A stretch of DNA of 64,000 nucleotides from Bacillus sp. cl95 (lineage in GTDB: Bacteria > Bacillota > Bacilli > Bacillales > Cytobacillaceae): positions 186,001 through 250,000 of the forward strand of contig NZ_FOYF01000006.1 of assembly GCF_900115925.1 (NCBI RefSeq), given 5' to 3'. Shown in pieces: positions 47,368 to 57,196 of this stretch (position 1 is its first letter; each line of letters begins with the position of its first letter). Position numbers and translations under genes: made by a program. The notes beneath the pieces are model-generated. The model was not told where the DNA came from. It made no database searches and worked only from the letters and a program-made list of their open reading frames with translations.

Positions 47368-47429
47368 CCTAATGTTTCAGGTTAATATGTCACCACTAAG
47401 GAATTTCAAGAAATTCTAGAAGACCTGAA

Positions 47430-47461
47430 AAAAGGTGGCGCTTCACAGCACCACCTTTTTG
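47430..47461. terminator. Bidirectional terminator, M1-like gene and tcyC
   Basis: Stem AAAAAGGTGG / CCACCTTTTT around CGCTTCACAGCA, with A and T runs on both sides. Confidence 0.9.
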
Positions 47462-47476
47462 AATATCTGAATTCTT

Positions 47477-48214
47477 TTAGGATTGAATTAGACGTAAAAA
47501 TTGCTTTGTACGCTCTTCCTTGGGTTGAGTGAAGATGTTTTCCGGTTTATCCCGTTCAACAATGACACCTTGATCCATAAATATGACCTCATCCGCCACT
47601 TCTTTAGCAAAGCGCATTTCATGGGTAACAACGACCATCGTCATCCCTTCACCCGCAAGGTCTTTCATTACCTTCAAGACTTCCCCAACGAGTTCTGGAT
47701 CGAGTGCAGAAGTAGGTTCATCAAACAGCATCACTTCAGGCTCCATCGCCAAGGCACGGGCAATTCCTACTCGTTGCTGTTGACCCCCGGATAATTGAAA
47801 AGGATAGTAATCCAATTTATCCCCTAATCCTACTTTTTCGAGAAGTTCCTTTGCGTTTTTCCGCGCTGATTCTACGCTTTCTTTTTTAACAATAACTGGC
47901 CCTTCCATCACATTCTCTAATGCGGTCTTATGTGGAAAAAGATTATAATTCTGAAACACCATTCCCGTCAGACGTCGGAAAGAAGCGATATTTTTCTTGG
48001 CATTCCGGTTGGAAAAGTCGAGCGATTGATCACCAATATTAATGGCTCCTTTTGTAGGAGTTTCTAATACATTCAAGCAACGTAAAAGTGTCGTTTTACC
48101 GGAACCGGAAGGACCGATTACGACAACTACTTTGCCTTTTTCTATCTCAAGGTCAATGCCCTTTAACACTTCAAGTTGATCGAAACTTTTATATAAACCC
48201 TTAATCGATATCAT
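47477..48214 (-). CDS. tcyC: Cystine-type amino acid importer ATPase (TcyC-like)
   Basis: 245 aa polar amino acid ABC ATPase. Walker [10 protein letters not shown], signature [16 protein letters not shown], Walker [13 protein letters not shown]. Last gene of binding protein-permease-ATPase, the same order as tcyABC (L-cystine) in B. subtilis. Glutamine or arginine importers have very similar ATPases, so the substrate assignment is only moderately firm. Confidence 0.8.
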   Translation of the reverse strand: MISIKGLYKSFDQLEVLKGIDLEIEKGKVVVVIGPSGSGKTTLLRCLNVLETPTKGAINIGDQSLDFSNRNAKKNIASFRRLTGMVFQNYNLFPHKTALENVMEGPVIVKKESVESARKNAKELLEKVGLGDKLDYYPFQLSGGQQQRVGIARALAMEPEVMLFDEPTSALDPELVGEVLKVMKDLAGEGMTMVVVTHEMRFAKEVADEVIFMDQGVIVERDKPENIFTQPKEERTKQFLRLIQS

Positions 48215-48237
48215 GTTTACCTTCCCTCGCTCTCATG

Positions 48238-48936
48238 CTAAGACACATAGCGGTCCAATTTTTTCTCGATTCTTCCCTGCACGACAGATAAAAGGAAACA
48301 AATCACCCAATAAATTAGTGCGGCTTCCGAATAAAGCAGGAGGAATTCATAGTTGGTCGCTGCTATCTCCTGGGCACGCCTGAACATTTCCGTAACCAAG
48401 ATGAGAGAAGCCAAACTTGTATCTTTTACAAGACTGATAAATGTATTTGATAGCGGCGGCAATGAAACACGCGCGGCTTGTGGCAGAATAATCCTTGTTA
48501 ACGCTTGTGGATATGTCATTCCAATCGAGTAACCTGCTTCCCACTGTCCTTTTGGTATCGACAGGATTGCCGCTCTGATAATTTCTGATGAATAGGCACC
48601 CACACTTAACGAAAAACCAATGACCGCGGACGGAAACGGATCAATGGTCACCCCAATGGTTGGAAGTCCGTAGAAGATGATGAATAGCTGCACCAATAAG
48701 GGAGTTCCGCGGATGGCAGATACGTACACCCTTGCAATCATTTGCAGCGACTTAACATCGGATATGCGCGCAAGAGCCGTTAGAATAGCCAATACAAGTC
48801 CGACAATAAAACTGATGATTGTCAGCGGAATCGTATAAACAACAGCACCCTCCAGCATAGGCTGAAGGGAACTTTGCGCAATATCCATCAATCTGGCGGC
48901 GCGTTCTGGGTCTGCAAATATACTATTTAAGTACAT
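48238..48936 (-). CDS. tcyB: Cystine-type amino acid importer permease (TcyB-like)
   Basis: 232 aa His/Gln-type permease with five membrane segments: [16 protein letters not shown], and the motif [17 protein letters not shown]; the EAA loop is [22 protein letters not shown]. The ATG at 48936 lies within the end of the binding-protein gene (14-nt overlap), so the two are coupled. Confidence 0.82.
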   Translation of the reverse strand: MYLNSIFADPERAARLMDIAQSSLQPMLEGAVVYTIPLTIISFIVGLVLAILTALARISDVKSLQMIARVYVSAIRGTPLLVQLFIIFYGLPTIGVTIDPFPSAVIGFSLSVGAYSSEIIRAAILSIPKGQWEAGYSIGMTYPQALTRIILPQAARVSLPPLSNTFISLVKDTSLASLILVTEMFRRAQEIAATNYEFLLLYSEAALIYWVICFLLSVVQGRIEKKLDRYVS

Positions 48937-49741
48937 CTTCACCAAACCACTTCTTAGAAATTTCTAGGTAAGTGCCGTCCTTAATCATTTCGTCTAGTGC
49001 TTTGTTTACTTCTTCTACAAGTGTTTCACTGCCCTTACGGAACATCAAACCACTTTGTGAAGCATCATCACTCGTTGCAACTACCTTGATTGCTGCATCT
49101 GGCTTTTGCTTTTTAAAATCAAGGAATGAAAGTTTATCATTAATCGTAACATCAACACGCTTAGAATTAATCAATTCTACGGCTTGGTTGAAGCCTTCAA
49201 CTCCTGTAAGCTCTGCACCGTATTTCTTGGCAATATCTGCATAGTTACTTGTTAAAGATTGTGCTGCTTTTAAACCCTTAATATCTTCGAAAGTTTTTAC
49301 TTTATCGTTATCTTTATGCGTAATCAATACCGCAGCAGAAGTAATGTATGGTTTTGAAAAATCGTACTTCTCTTCACGATCAGGACGAATTCCTACTTGG
49401 TTTGCAATCATGTCAAAACGCTTTGAATCTAAACCAGCAAACATCGCATCCCACTGTGTTTCCTTGAATTCAACTTCAACTCCGATGCGCTTCGCTACTT
49501 CTCTTGCAACTTCCACATCAAAACCAGTTAATTCTCCTTTGTCATCATGGAAAGTAAACGGAGGGTATGTACCTTCAGTACCAACAAGGATTTTACCTTC
49601 ATCCTTTACTTTCTTTAAAAGGTCGTCATTAGCAGCCGTTTTTTCTTCTTTTTTATTTTCTTTGCTTGCATCATTTCCACAAGCAGATAATATCAACATA
49701 AAACTAAATAATAGTACAAAAATAGCGGTTAATTTTTTCAC
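48923..49741 (-). CDS. tcyA: Cystine-type binding lipoprotein (TcyA-like)
   Basis: 272 aa family 3 solute-binding lipoprotein with lipobox LSAC. Core: [30 protein letters not shown] (shortened), a close match to the TcyA type. The start is GTG at 49741 with AAGGGGG. No cysteine or methionine riboswitch is seen upstream. Ligand (cystine) inferred from similarity and operon order. Confidence 0.82.
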   Translation of the reverse strand: MKKLTAIFVLLFSFMLILSACGNDASKENKKEEKTAANDDLLKKVKDEGKILVGTEGTYPPFTFHDDKGELTGFDVEVAREVAKRIGVEVEFKETQWDAMFAGLDSKRFDMIANQVGIRPDREEKYDFSKPYITSAAVLITHKDNDKVKTFEDIKGLKAAQSLTSNYADIAKKYGAELTGVEGFNQAVELINSKRVDVTINDKLSFLDFKKQKPDAAIKVVATSDDASQSGLMFRKGSETLVEEVNKALDEMIKDGTYLEISKKWFGEDVLK

Positions 49742-49786
49742 TTTTATAATCCCCCTTAATTCTTATCAACTTTGTCGGCATTACAT

Positions 49787-49815
49787 ATCATATTACATCC
49801 ATATTGCACTGTCAA
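49787..49815 (-). promoter_or_regulatory. SigA promoter of the tcy-like operon
   Basis: On the minus strand TTGACA (49815-49810), 17 nt, TATGAT (49792-49787). Confidence 0.8.
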
Positions 49816-49884
49816 AGGAAATATTCGCAAATCTAGTTTTATTATTCCCTATAATAGTTAGGATAAATCGTAAACAAATAAAAA

Positions 49885-49910
49885 ACCGGATAGACGTTTG
49901 CCTACCCGGT
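49885..49910 (-). terminator. yisL terminator
   Basis: Stem ACCGGATAG / CTACCCGGT (one wobble), with a T run on the minus strand. Confidence 0.82.
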
Positions 49911-49923
49911 CGGTTTAAATTGA

Positions 49924-50274
49924 TTAATGAATGTATGTTCCTAATGGTAAAGTGAATCCCAAGTATAGAAGAGCTGCAAAAAGGATGATAAAAACAATCC
50001 ATAATGGCTTCACTGACTTGCCTCTCCCGCTTCTTCCAATCATAGCTTCCAAAAGACCGATCATGCCGATTCCCATTAATGCTTTTACGTAATACAATGT
50101 TGGGATATTGTCTCCTGCACTAATCAGCATACCGCCTGTAGCGATGATTAGTAAGTAAGATAAGCGCAAAACCATTTTAAGGACTTTTACATTCTTACCT
50201 TTGCTTTGCATGGAAAATGTAACGATAAAAAGAATAATGGCTAAAAGCCAAGCTGTCATATGTGCATGAATCAT
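49924..50274 (-). CDS. yisL: YisL, DUF1516 membrane protein
   Basis: 116 aa, four hydrophobic segments, small integral membrane protein of the YisL (DUF1516) family with unknown function. N-terminal MIHAHMTAWLLAIILF is typical. The ATG at 50274 has GGAGG 8 nt upstream; longer in-frame starts run into the response regulator gene and are rejected. It lies 20 nt downstream of the two-component genes and may be cotranscribed with them. Confidence 0.85.
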   Translation of the reverse strand: MIHAHMTAWLLAIILFIVTFSMQSKGKNVKVLKMVLRLSYLLIIATGGMLISAGDNIPTLYYVKALMGIGMIGLLEAMIGRSGRGKSVKPLWIVFIILFAALLYLGFTLPLGTYIH

Positions 50275-50294
50275 GGTTAATACCTCCGAATAAA

Positions 50295-50990
50295 TTAGTT
50301 TTCGCCTTTGAATCGGTAACCGGCACCCCAAACAGTTTCTATGTATTGCGGATTGGACGGATCAGATTCAACTTTTTCTCTTATTTTACGAATGTGGACG
50401 GTAACAGTAGTAATATCTCCGAGGCTGTCCAATCCCCAAAGCTTTTCAAATAAATGATCCTTGCTAAACACTTGATTTGGGTTACTTGCAAGAAAGGCCA
50501 ATAACTCAAATTCTTTTGCTGTTAAAATAACCTCCTTATTATTAATAAACACTCTTCTTGATGTGCGGTCAATATATAATCCGCGAATATATAATTCATC
50601 CACTTTCCTCGTTTGCTTTCCAGCCAGCCTATCAAATCTTGAAAGATGAGCCTTCACACGTGCAACGAGTTCATTTGGACTGAAAGGTTTGACCATATAA
50701 TCATCTGCGCCTAGCCCTAGTCCACGGATTTTATCTATATCCTCTTTCTTAGCCGATACTATGATAATCGGTATATCTTTTTCTCGTCTAATCTGCCTGC
50801 AAATTTCATAACCGTCTACATGCGGCAGCATCAAGTCCAATAGAATTAAATCATAGTCTTTCGTAAGAGCCAGTTCAAGTCCTAAGCTTCCTGACAAGCA
50901 TATTTCAACAGTAAAACCATTGATTTCAAGGTAATCTCTTTCAAGCTCTGCGATGCTTTTTTCATCTTCAATCACAAGGATCTTCTTCAT
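50295..50990 (-). CDS. OmpR-family response regulator
   Basis: 231 aa. Receiver domain with acidic pair EDEK, phospho-Asp in LILLDLMLPHVDG (Asp52) and Lys in YMVKPFSPNEL. C-terminal winged helix (about 130-230) with ILTAKEFELLAFLASNPNQVFSKDHL. The start overlaps the kinase stop (ATGA). Target genes unknown; no direct repeat box was found for it here. No firm B. subtilis ortholog recognised. Confidence 0.93.
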   Translation of the reverse strand: MKKILVIEDEKSIAELERDYLEINGFTVEICLSGSLGLELALTKDYDLILLDLMLPHVDGYEICRQIRREKDIPIIIVSAKKEDIDKIRGLGLGADDYMVKPFSPNELVARVKAHLSRFDRLAGKQTRKVDELYIRGLYIDRTSRRVFINNKEVILTAKEFELLAFLASNPNQVFSKDHLFEKLWGLDSLGDITTVTVHIRKIREKVESDPSNPQYIETVWGAGYRFKGEN

Positions 50991-52513
50991 GGCTTATCAT
51001 CAACCTTTAGTGTGAAAGATATGGTCGTACCTTCTCCGGGTGTGCTAGTTGCTTGAATGGTACCTTGATGTTCCTCCAAAATCATTCTGGCAATCGCAAG
51101 ACCAAGCCCACTCCCGCCTGTTTGTATGTTTCTAGATTGTTCTGCCCTGAAAAAGCGTTCAAAAACATGCGGCAACGACTTATGAGGGATTCCTGGCCCA
51201 TTATCAGTAATGGAAACCTGAACCGTTTCACCATCCCCACCCAGAGAAATGGTTATTTTCTTACGGGACTTATCCATATACTTCAAACTGTTGTCAATAA
51301 TATTGGAAAGAACCCGTTTAAGTTTTTCACGGTCTGCCCTCACTTCATACGAAGCCGTTTTATTCCATTCAAAAATCAATTCCGTATTTTCCTTTTCCAG
51401 TTCAAACTCCAGTTCTTCAACAAAATCTGTAAGATAGCTTAATAAATTGATCTTTTCAAAATGAAATGGGAGTTTTTTCAGATCCAATTTAGAATAGAGG
51501 AACAACTCATCAATAAGATGATCAAGGTTTACTGCTTTAGCGTAAATCGTTTGAATATAACGATCCTGCTTTTCCTGTGTATCGGCGATTCCATCTCGAA
51601 TACCTTCCACATATCCTTTTATAGCAGTAATGGGCGTTTTCAAGTCATGGGTGATATGCGCAAGCAACTCCTTACGATTTTCTTCATATTGAGCACTTAC
51701 ATCAAATGATTCTTTCAATTGAACCCGCATCTCTTCAAAAGATTGTGCAAGTTGTCCAATTTCGTCTTGTTTTTTAATAGTAAGACTCTGGTCAAGCTTA
51801 CCATTTTTGATACGATCGACAGCATCCCTTAACTTTTCAATCGGTTTTATGATACTTTTTGAAACATAATAGGTCAGAATCCCATTCGTCAAAATTAATA
51901 AAATAATAAGAATGGCAAACAAAGCAGCTGAAAACTGGTGCGCAAATTTCACCAGCGGACTTGCATCTCTTAGCACAAATAAGCTGATTTCATCACCGTT
52001 CTTCATATAAAAATCATGTTGCTTTACAGAGAACGTCTTTTCATCAATTTGCTGAATTTCATTACGAAACTCGGCATGCCCAAAGTCAGGCAACTTGTCC
52101 GACAAATCCGCAATCTTGGCCGTCGATGTGTATACAACCTTGCCATTTTGACGAATAAGGAGAGCCCCCCTCATTTCTACTAACCTTGTTGTTAAGGATT
52201 CTAAATATGACTGATTAAGTAAACCTTCTGGGTCGGTGACCGACTTCTTTTTCAACTCATAAAAGAGGATGGTATCGTCTTTCGTTATTTTATGAAAGGC
52301 ATGGTTCTCCGGCAAGATGGACTTTAATTCACGAATATCTCCGATAAAAAGGAGTACCATCAGGAGTCCCGCCACTAAAAAAAGAATCACCGGTACGAAG
52401 ATCATGGCAATATAGGAAAAAAGCAATCGAAACCTGATAGACAAGTCTTGCACCTTCTTTTTCATTAATGATGTTGTGTTACCCATATAGTAAACCACAG
52501 ATGGCCACATCAT
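50987..52513 (-). CDS. Membrane sensor histidine kinase
   Basis: 508 aa. Two membrane segments (about 31-56 and 193-215) flank an extracellular sensor domain of about 135 residues. HAMP (220-275), HisKA with the phosphorylated His in LAHITHDLKTPITAIKGYV, and HATPase with N-box IIDNSLKYMD, G1 DNGPGIP and G2 GGSGLGLAI are all complete. The start is uncertain: ATG at 52513, or MKKKVQDLS at 52465. Partner of the regulator downstream. Signal unknown. Confidence 0.92.
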   Translation of the reverse strand: MMWPSVVYYMGNTTSLMKKKVQDLSIRFRLLFSYIAMIFVPVILFLVAGLLMVLLFIGDIRELKSILPENHAFHKITKDDTILFYELKKKSVTDPEGLLNQSYLESLTTRLVEMRGALLIRQNGKVVYTSTAKIADLSDKLPDFGHAEFRNEIQQIDEKTFSVKQHDFYMKNGDEISLFVLRDASPLVKFAHQFSAALFAILIILLILTNGILTYYVSKSIIKPIEKLRDAVDRIKNGKLDQSLTIKKQDEIGQLAQSFEEMRVQLKESFDVSAQYEENRKELLAHITHDLKTPITAIKGYVEGIRDGIADTQEKQDRYIQTIYAKAVNLDHLIDELFLYSKLDLKKLPFHFEKINLLSYLTDFVEELEFELEKENTELIFEWNKTASYEVRADREKLKRVLSNIIDNSLKYMDKSRKKITISLGGDGETVQVSITDNGPGIPHKSLPHVFERFFRAEQSRNIQTGGSGLGLAIARMILEEHQGTIQATSTPGEGTTISFTLKVDDKP

Positions 52514-52613
52514 ATGAAGCGGTCTCTAAATCTTCTTTTAAAGATTAGCTAAAAAACCTCAACAAGTCCTAAAAATTATATTAAATTTTTCTTAAATATG
52601 TAGAACGACATTA

Positions 52614-52760
52614 GAAAAGCGCAAGCGCCCTGTTCAGCCTCGACAGGCATAAGACGAAGCGCACAGGAAATCCTGATTTCTGGAGCGATTTGGCTTATGA
52701 CCAAGGTTGTTTCGGCTTTAGGAAACAACCCCGAGGGGCTGGGCGCTGGAGCTAGACAGT
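52614..52760 (+). repeat. Dispersed repeat family 1, long copy B
   Basis: GAAAAGCGCAAGCGCCCTG...GGGCGCTGGAGCTAGACAG. Contains three small hairpins: CAGGAAATCCTG, GTTGTTTC/GAAACAAC and CCCCGAGGGG. Its 3' part is the same as copies at 5671 and 63130. Confidence 0.9.
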
Positions 52761-52798
52761 TATCTCCGTATAATTTTCAAACTTTCTTATATAGAAAA

Positions 52799-52828
52799 AA
52801 AGCCCGCCGGGTTGCCCCGACAGGCTTT
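52799..52828 (-). terminator. Terminator of the lysine-type permease gene
   Basis: Long stem of about 13 bp with wobbles (AAAGCCTGTCGGG / CCCGGCGGGCTTT on the minus strand), loop GCAA, T run. Confidence 0.9.
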
Positions 52829-52835
52829 GGTTTAC

Positions 52836-54263
52836 TTATGCAATTAATTCATCTTCAACATCGGCATCAGGTTTATTTTTGGATACTCGTCCATAAAATA
52901 AGATTCCACTTGCCAATAATCCTACTCCAAACAAGAATGTCTTCATATCGGCTGTGCCGGCAATAATAACCCAAATGGAATAGATAGTTGAAAGTCCTGC
53001 AATGATACCGTCAATGATACGAGCTTTCTTAGCGCTTCCATAAGTTTCACCTGTCGTAACAAGCTTTAACTGATATACAGAGGAGATGAAATATGGTACT
53101 AGATAAGAAAGAGTTGCGATGGTAATAACAAAATCAAACGCTGTTGAAATCGAATTGGAAACAGTCGAGAAGATAAACAGTTGCCCAAGTACGTTCGAGA
53201 TGACCAAAGAATAAACAGGAATACCATTTTTATTCTCTTTTCCAAATGATTGAAGGAACAAGCCTTGCTTTGCCGCTTGATATGGAACTTCGGCACTTAG
53301 CATTACCCATCCGATTGTAGATCCAAATAAACTGATTAATCCTAAACCAGCAAGCAATTGGCCACCGATAGGTCCAGTAACAACCGTGATCGCATCAATT
53401 AATGGCTTATCTGATGCAATTAATGCATCCTGGCTTAACATTCCCATAACAAGTGAGCTGATCCCCATATAAATCGCTAATGCAATGAAGAGCCCTAGAA
53501 TCGTTGCTCGTTTAACATCAATTTGCTTTTTAGCACGTGATGCAAATACAACGGCAGATTCAACACCGATAAATGCCCAAAGCGTTGCTACTGCAGCATT
53601 GTTTACTTGTCCTAACAATCCAATTGCATGTCCAGCTTCATCCATTCTCGGAGCTGTAAATGGAAGAATATTGCTTTGTTCGAAAGCAAAAAGTCCAATA
53701 ATGATAAAAATGAAGAATCCAGCTACTTTTGCAGCTGTTGCCGCAAAGTTCAACTTACCTGCGTTTTCCAAACCGCGCAAAATAATAAAGTGTGATAACC
53801 AAAGCAATAACGTACAAACAATAAATGTCAGTCCGTTACCGACCTTTAAAGTAAATCCACCGATAGTGAACCACTTTGCTTGTGATGTTAAAATTGGGAA
53901 AAATGTTGATAAATATCCAGTAAATGTAGTAATGATTGCTACGTTACCTGCAACGTTACCAATCCAGTAACCCCATGATGACATGAATCCAGATAAAAGG
54001 GCAGCCTTTGATCCTTTAGCAAATAATTCTTTCGCATAAATTTGCGGTCCGCCTGTGAGTTTAGGTTTTCTGATGGCAAGATTTCCGAAAACTAAAGCTG
54101 TCATCAATACCCCAAATCCTGTTAATAGCCAAGCTGAAATAACACCAGCCGGACTTGCTGCTTCCGAAAGTGAACGAGGAAGCATGAAAATTCCTGACCC
54201 AACCATATTTCCAACAACTAGTGCCGTTAAAATCCACAACCCTAGTTTATTTGATTTACCCAT
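52836..54263 (-). CDS. yvsH: APC-family basic amino acid permease (YvsH-like)
   Basis: 475 aa, about twelve membrane segments, of the arginine/ornithine-lysine antiporter group (GNMVGSGIFMLPRSLSEAASP near residue 17). In B. subtilis yvsH is under a lysine riboswitch and is thought to transport lysine; the same riboswitch lies here. The ATG at 54263 with GAAAGGGG is preferred over a start nine codons upstream. Exact substrate and direction are inferred. Confidence 0.87.
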   Translation of the reverse strand: MGKSNKLGLWILTALVVGNMVGSGIFMLPRSLSEAASPAGVISAWLLTGFGVLMTALVFGNLAIRKPKLTGGPQIYAKELFAKGSKAALLSGFMSSWGYWIGNVAGNVAIITTFTGYLSTFFPILTSQAKWFTIGGFTLKVGNGLTFIVCTLLLWLSHFIILRGLENAGKLNFAATAAKVAGFFIFIIIGLFAFEQSNILPFTAPRMDEAGHAIGLLGQVNNAAVATLWAFIGVESAVVFASRAKKQIDVKRATILGLFIALAIYMGISSLVMGMLSQDALIASDKPLIDAITVVTGPIGGQLLAGLGLISLFGSTIGWVMLSAEVPYQAAKQGLFLQSFGKENKNGIPVYSLVISNVLGQLFIFSTVSNSISTAFDFVITIATLSYLVPYFISSVYQLKLVTTGETYGSAKKARIIDGIIAGLSTIYSIWVIIAGTADMKTFLFGVGLLASGILFYGRVSKNKPDADVEDELIA

Positions 54264-54334
54264 TGATAAAGCCCCTTTCCAGTTCCTCAAGCTTTAAGAT
54301 AGAGTTTTTATTTTACCCAATATGTGCTTTTAGA

Positions 54335-54562
54335 AACAAAAAAACACACCTGTCTACGGCGTGTTAATACGACCGCATCAGTCTTGATTGGATAGTTCAA
54401 CATAGCATAAAGCTATGACAGTCCTGCACCTGTTCGATACAGTCCCAGCTTACTGCAGTCAGAGCTCTGCAGCGCTTCGGCGATGTTTCCTTCCAGCTGA
54501 ATTCAACGAGTTCTCTGACTCTCTTTCAACCTACTCATAAAAACCGCAACCTCTACCTCATC
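54335..54562 (-). ncRNA. Lysine riboswitch (L-box)
   Basis: On the minus strand: GATGAGGTAGAGGTTGCGG, ATGAGTA, GGAAGGAAACATCGCCGAAGC, CTGGGACTGT, as in L-boxes, followed by a terminator stem ACACGCC / GGTGTGT and a T run. The adjacent 54563-54748 stretch holds no gene that I can see. Confidence 0.95.
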
Positions 54563-54748
54563 TAAAACCGACGAGGAATAATTATTCAATTTACGTTAAC
54601 AAGAATACAATGGTCAAGTAATGAAGTCAATGGAAAATTTTATTTTACTAAAGTGTTAAATCAAGAAAGAAATAGTATGTTATCCACTTTCACCCATAGT
54701 TGCTAACAGTATCCGTTAAGGTTTCCAAGCCAGAACAATATACATAAA

Positions 54749-55315
54749 TCATGAATATAAATCTGTATCTTTGAAAAATATCTTCCTCAAAATATATATA
54801 AGGATAATAATCGAGGCAATCATTAGAAACATTTTTCCTGAACCATTCCATTGAATGACTTGATAAACCGAATAAGCCTCTATGAAAAGAGCAGGTACCT
54901 TGCCGATTGAGCTTGCGATAACAAATATCACTGCTGAAACGTTACTGACTGCAGCTGTCAACGTTACAAGTCCCGATGGCATAAACGGAAATATGCGTAA
55001 TCCAATAATGAGGAAAAATGCGTCCCTCCCTTCCGTTTTGAGTAACCTTTGCAGATATTTATGGTTTACACTCTTTTGAAGGGCAAATTTTCGTAAACCC
55101 TTACGATAGAGGATAAACGACACATACGCTCCAAGCGACTCACCCAAAACTGAAAGCAACATCCCTTCCCAAAATCCAAATACAATCAAATTGGCTGCTG
55201 TTAAAAACACACTTGGAATGACTCCGGCGATGCTGATGATGATACTGATCACTAAACTAAAAAGAATGGCATATTGTGGATAAGCGATAAAAAACTCGAT
55301 CACTTCACTTTGCAT
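54749..55315 (-). CDS. TVP38/TMEM64 (DedA-like) membrane protein
   Basis: 188 aa, about five membrane segments. Family motifs: GESLGAYVSFILYRKGLRKF and GLRIFPFMPSGLVTLTAAV (the F/YxRxxPxxP-like loop). Members may be lipid scramblases or flippases; a specific role is not known. GAGAGGAGGGG precedes the ATG. Confidence 0.85.
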   Translation of the reverse strand: MQSEVIEFFIAYPQYAILFSLVISIIISIAGVIPSVFLTAANLIVFGFWEGMLLSVLGESLGAYVSFILYRKGLRKFALQKSVNHKYLQRLLKTEGRDAFFLIIGLRIFPFMPSGLVTLTAAVSNVSAVIFVIASSIGKVPALFIEAYSVYQVIQWNGSGKMFLMIASIIILIYILRKIFFKDTDLYS

Positions 55316-55352
55316 GGTACCCCTCCTCTCTAACTGAGATAAGTGCAGAAAA

Positions 55353-55380
55353 AAAACACGTGCAAATCGACACGTGTTTT
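55353..55380 (-). terminator. copZ terminator
   Basis: Stem AAAACACGTG / CACGTGTTTT with a T run; it overlaps the copZ stop codon. Confidence 0.87.
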
Positions 55381-55585
55381 AAGCAACGTCATAGCCTTGA
55401 TCGTCGATTGTTTCTTTAATCGCTTCAAGAGAAACAACTGCTCTGTTATATTGGATTGCCACTGTACCAGCGCCAAGATCGACTTCTACTTTTTGAATGC
55501 CATCCAGTTTCCCTACACTGCCTTCTACTGCTTTCACACAATGCCCACAAGACATTCCTTTAACATGAAGTGTTACATTCTCCAT
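55379..55585 (-). CDS. copZ: CopZ, copper chaperone
   Basis: 68 aa heavy-metal-associated domain. The Cu(I) site is MSCGHC in HVKGMSCGHCVKAVEG (about residue 12). It hands copper to CopA in the family. The ATG at 55585 follows GAAAGGGG. It lies 25 nt downstream of csoR. No copA follows: the next gene is a TVP38 protein on the same strand, so the copper ATPase must lie elsewhere. Confidence 0.93.
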   Translation of the reverse strand: MENVTLHVKGMSCGHCVKAVEGSVGKLDGIQKVEVDLGAGTVAIQYNRAVVSLEAIKETIDDQGYDVA

Positions 55586-55610
55586 TCTAAAAACCCCTTT
55601 CAAAAATGTA

Positions 55611-55955
55611 TTACTTTTTCATTAGTCTTTGAATGGTTACGAGCAGTTCGTCTACTACATCATGATCGCCCTCTTGTATCCGTTCAATGACACAACTTTT
55701 CATATGACCTTCAAGGAGAATTCTCGCCACACTATTCAATGCTGCCTGAGTAGCCGAAATTTGTGTAATCACATCGTCGCAATAAGTATCTTTTTCAATA
55801 AGGCCTTTGATTCCGCGAATTTGACCTTCAACACGATTTAACCTTGTTATCAAATTCTTTTTTGTAATCTCTGAATGATGACTTTTGCGTTCTGATCCTT
55901 CAGTAGCACAGTGATCGTGGCAATCTGAATCTGTCTGATGATTGTTTATCTCCAT
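55611..55955 (-). CDS. csoR: CsoR, copper-sensing repressor
   Basis: 114 aa CsoR/RcnR-family four-helix repressor. The Cu(I) ligand set is Cys in DTYCDDV, His and Cys in EGHMKSCVIE. A His/Cys-rich N-terminal tail (DCHDHCATEGSERKSHH) is extra and may bind metal. Copper should release it from the operator. The gene precedes copZ; AAGGGGAAT precedes the ATG. Confidence 0.92.
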   Translation of the reverse strand: MEINNHQTDSDCHDHCATEGSERKSHHSEITKKNLITRLNRVEGQIRGIKGLIEKDTYCDDVITQISATQAALNSVARILLEGHMKSCVIERIQEGDHDVVDELLVTIQRLMKK

Positions 55956-55984
55956 ATTAGATTCCCCTTATATTTACATTTTAA

Positions 55985-56003
55985 TATACCCCTCTATAGT
56001 ATA
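55985..56003 (-). promoter_or_regulatory. Possible CsoR operator
   Basis: TATAC and GTATA arms around CCCTCTATA, about 30 nt before csoR. Resembles the GC-centred CsoR boxes only partly. Confidence 0.4.
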
Positions 56004-56035
56004 CAACTGAGAAGGATTATATTCAATATTGTAAG

Positions 56036-57010
56036 TCACTTTAGGTGAAAATCCGTAATGTCATAGATTCTGTTTCGTGTAGTACCTGAAAATGGAACGT
56101 TCAAAGAGGAGATTAGCTTAGAAGATGATGAAGTTGAGGATATTTTTAAGAAATTCATAAATTGTTGATTGTGAATAGTGGTACCTAACAGAAGTGAGTA
56201 ATCTTTAATAGCATCTAGGTGAGCATTTTTATTAATAAATCTACATTTCACACAGTACCATTTTCCCCAATGTCTCTTCATAGGAGCAGCTCCGCATTCC
56301 GGGCAAAACACACCTTTGATAATATCGTTTTTTGGAACATCAAAGAGTTCTAGTATGTCCTGATTTATTGGCACATGGCATTTAATCAATAATTTTGCTA
56401 GTTTCTTTAATTCCTTTTCCGATAAATGCATATCTTTATGAATTTCTTCGTACTCCTCTACCTTATAAATAAAGTTTGCTGCAGGTGTTACGGTTTGAAA
56501 AACGTTTCGCGGGACCTCAGCCGTTCTGACTTTCGAGCTGTTACTGCTGATTACAACGTTTGATTTTATTGGTACCTCAGGAATGGAGTGGCTTTTTAGC
56601 CATGATTGTAATTTTCGAGTTTGTGTTTTCACTTGAAGAAGTGGATCTGGAAAAGTTTTTTCCACTCCGTTTGAAGTTCTAATCAACTGAGGGTATTTGG
56701 TGTCGAAGAAAAGTGTTCCAGAGAGGTTTTTTACTTCAGCAATGATAAAAAATTTGTGAGCCAGTACGAGGGTATCCATTTGGAAGAAGGTATGTTCATG
56801 CGCAAGTCTTAAATCGTTTAAAATGAGGTAATTTTTAGAAGGAAGATTCCTTAAATGATGATCAAATGCCTTCTCGCCTGCAAAACCAGCCTTACTTTTA
56901 GCATATTCCGCCTTGATTAGTGCTCGTTTCGGGTGATTCTCTGATGTTCGCCTTAATAGTGCTTCTAATTTGTACAATTTAATAGGCTTCTGACGCTCTT
57001 TTACAATCAT
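56036..57010 (-). CDS. NERD-domain protein with zinc ribbon
   Basis: 324 aa. A NERD (nuclease-related) domain at about residues 40-160: GEKAFDHHLRNLP, FQMDTLVLAHKFFIIAEVKNLSG (the D..E-V-K nuclease-like core, shortened). A zinc ribbon follows near residue 240 (CPECGAAPM...YCVKCRF). The last 50 residues are Ser-rich. No helicase or kinase domain is attached. Enzymatic activity has not been shown for most such proteins. GAGGTG precedes the ATG. Confidence 0.82.
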   Translation of the reverse strand: MIVKERQKPIKLYKLEALLRRTSENHPKRALIKAEYAKSKAGFAGEKAFDHHLRNLPSKNYLILNDLRLAHEHTFFQMDTLVLAHKFFIIAEVKNLSGTLFFDTKYPQLIRTSNGVEKTFPDPLLQVKTQTRKLQSWLKSHSIPEVPIKSNVVISSNSSKVRTAEVPRNVFQTVTPAANFIYKVEEYEEIHKDMHLSEKELKKLAKLLIKCHVPINQDILELFDVPKNDIIKGVFCPECGAAPMKRHWGKWYCVKCRFINKNAHLDAIKDYSLLLGTTIHNQQFMNFLKISSTSSSSKLISSLNVPFSGTTRNRIYDITDFHLK

Positions 57011-57173
57011 TGCAACACCTCTTTTTCTAAAAATTGAAATTTGTTGATGTTTTCATACTTGAATCTTTCCAATTTGGCGATTCATTAATCCAATTTTCCA
57101 CTACATCTGTCCAATTTTCAAACACATTCTCCTAGTTTCACAAAAAGTACATAAATACTCCCTCCATCAAAAA

Positions 57174-57196
57174 AGACCCGCACACAACGCGGGTCT
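57174..57196 (-). terminator. Terminator of the MDR oxidoreductase gene
   Basis: Stem AGACCCGC / GCGGGTCT with a T run on the minus strand; it overlaps the stop codon. Confidence 0.88.
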
